The position numbers were made by a program, and so were the translations under genes. 64,000 nt of DNA from Adineta ricciae (Eukaryota; Rotifera; Eurotatoria; Adinetida; Adinetidae), in assembly GCA_905250025.1 (NCBI GenBank), contig CAJNOJ010000051.1:161121-225120 (forward strand), in the 5' to 3' direction. The notes beneath the pieces were generated by a model. It was not told the DNA's origin, made no database searches, and saw only the letters and a list, made by a program, of their open reading frames with translations. Below are positions 62,483 through 64,000 of the stretch, in pieces. How positions within the stretch are numbered: the first letter of the stretch is position 1; every line of letters starts with the position of its first letter.

Positions 62483-63524
62483 AAATAAATATGCATATTA
62501 TACGATAACAAAGACAAGTAAATCGTGTTACATAGAACATTTCTCTTTTGTTTGCGATGAATTTTATTCGGTGATGTCAGTTAGTATTGTGTGGAACTGA
62601 GGGAAAATATTCTATAGGATCGAGTCTCCACATTTCAGATTTGGCTCGTTGTAATTATTAAAATGACGGTCAACCGTATGCGCTACTATTTTTGTGATTT
62701 CTGTTAGAAAATCTTTGTGTACTATAAAAAGTTGCGATTTACAGATGATCTGTCAGAACGCTGTGAATCTAATAAAATATACATGACGAGGTCGACAGTA
62801 GGTAAAATCTCTGCTTATAATCACCATCTGATAAATGTCGATGAAATATTAAAATACTCAATCAAAAAAACAAATCATGACGTACGTATTATTCATACAT
62901 GAAACATGGAATGACTAAGTCCTTCTTTTATAGTTAAAAATAAAACAAAGCTTCGGGCATATACGGTTCGATTGGATGTCGAGGCGAATCCGATGAAGTT
63001 TTCATGCGAAGAGACAACAACTCGAAATTGTTCTCGTTAACATATATATTACTTTTGTTCATCGACACGAGTTTGAAATTTTAATTTACACTTCTAGGCC
63101 TTTTTGTTGATAGAATTCATCGTCGTTATTGAATTATTTTACGTCCGTACATTTTTTAATTATATATGAATAAAAGACAAACCCTTGTTGCTCTTTCTTT
63201 GTCTCAAATGACTTCATTTCTTTTTTTTTGCCTCTCACTGATCGGTTAGACACAAAAGTCTCTTGTACACGGATATTTTCCGGGATTAGTATTTTGGATT
63301 TTATTTTGTTCGAAACGTTAAGCAATTTTGAAAGTATTCTGTCAGAAATTTTCGCGTGCACTTTCTTCTGCGTCGTCTCATACCTATAATTCATTGTTTA
63401 GAAGCTGTTCGTCGACAATTATACAAACTATTTACCTGCTGGTTAGAAAAGCTTCTAACGAGACACTCTTTTGCAAGAAATGCATGAACTTGTATGTAAT
63501 CAACGACGTCCTTATTCTATACTG
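62483..63524. other. Intergenic, about 1 kb
   Basis: AT-rich; AATAAAT at 62484 directly after the MEIG1 stop is a likely poly-A signal. Frames at 62717-62902 and 63134-63394 (-) show no recognisable domain. Confidence 0.45.
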
Positions 63525-64000
63525 ATGAAATCATCGCCTTCACACAAGGATTTCACTGATCATAGTTCGGTCGGAACCATTTCAACCTATAGTATGTGGT
63601 CAACTTCGAGTAAGCGAAGTATGTCAACGATGTATATCGACGGAACGATGATTCAGGATCATTATGATCGGCCATGTAGCGGGCAAGGCCCATTTCCCAA
63701 AGGAAAGTATCGGCCACGATCAGTCAACGTAGCAGAAAAGAGATTAGTAATAATATTCAAATCGTTATGATATCAACTCTTGCTTTTTATTTCTTATTCT
63801 ACATAGGATACAGGTAATGCATCATTTGCTCTACTACCAGCATCATTTATAACCAAACGTTCATCTGAGCATGTCGTTGAATCTCCTCAAACGTCACGTC
63901 TTTTGAATAGACGTTCGTTGAACTCAAGCCGTTTTGATAATCGAAGTGAAGCGAAATGTTCAACACCTTCGACTACACCATATTCAAACAGTGGTTGGGT
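63525..64000 (+). CDS. N-terminal part of a Ser-rich protein, unknown (3' truncated by window edge)
   Basis: The ATG at 63525 opens a frame (exon 63525-63746) that splices through a 60-nt GT-AG intron to 63807 and stays open to the window end. The protein is rich in Ser, Thr and Arg, with TYSMWSTSSKRSMSTMYIDG, GQGPFPKGKYRPRS and ITKRSSEHVV, and it reads as a disordered N-terminal region. No family was recognised; the rest of the gene lies right of the window. Confidence 0.6.

Overview
The window looks like nuclear DNA of a small, compact animal genome, most likely a bdelloid rotifer (Adineta/Rotaria type). This is inferred from the whole picture. The base composition is AT-rich. The introns are mostly about 50-100 bp with GT-AG ends. 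Metazoan single-copy orthologues are densely packed on both strands (HD-PTP, GOLPH3, NUDT9, CDC20, PPIP5K, NDUFAF5, MEIG1). No operons, Shine-Dalgarno sites or CRISPR arrays are seen, and no complete transposon was recognised. Coordinates given for genes are spans from start to stop and include introns; most exon joins were read by eye from frame and splice consensus.

Layout, left to right. 1-1469 (+): C-terminal part of a neprilysin-like M13 metallopeptidase with two competing penultimate exons. 2083-5327 (-): a TBC-like protein. 5746-8516 (-): an AAK1/BMP2K-type kinase. 8766-9571 (-): a RAD6-type ubiquitin-conjugating enzyme with an added tail. 10113-10502 (+): a small one-helix membrane protein. 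12512-13408 (+): an orphan type II membrane protein with a TATA box. 14708-16812 (-): a membrane-anchored hexokinase. 17436-24143 (-): HD-PTP (PTPN23). Divergent from it, 24783-29206 (+) is the TFIIIC subunit GTF3C3, whose largest intron holds an opposite-strand ORF and whose 3' end has a decayed duplicate about 1.05 kb downstream.

From 32557 nearly everything is on the + strand: GOLPH3 (32557-33715), a NUDT9-type ADP-ribose pyrophosphatase with a lipidation-type N-terminus (34573-35717), CDC20 (36101-38332), an amine-type GPCR (40639-43270), PPIP5K (43915-50188), NDUFAF5 (50738-52264), a nine-PDZ scaffold ending in its own PDZ ligand (55403-61068), MEIG1 (62143-62482) and the start of a serine-rich protein that runs off the window (63525-64000).

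The genes are a typical eukaryotic neighbourhood, not a pathway cluster. Some share themes: endocytic and endosomal traffic (AAK1-like kinase, HD-PTP, TBC-like protein, GOLPH3), nucleotide and inositol-phosphate signalling (NUDT9-like, PPIP5K) and cell-cycle or ubiquitin control (RAD6-type E2, CDC20). The observations most worth checking are the frame-enforced pair of alternative M13 exons, the lipidation motif on the NUDT9 protein, the nested antisense gene in GTF3C3, the degenerate active sites of HD-PTP and the TBC protein, the self-liganding nine-PDZ scaffold, and a 65-nt two-stem hairpin at 39607-39671. I found no clear novel multi-gene system.
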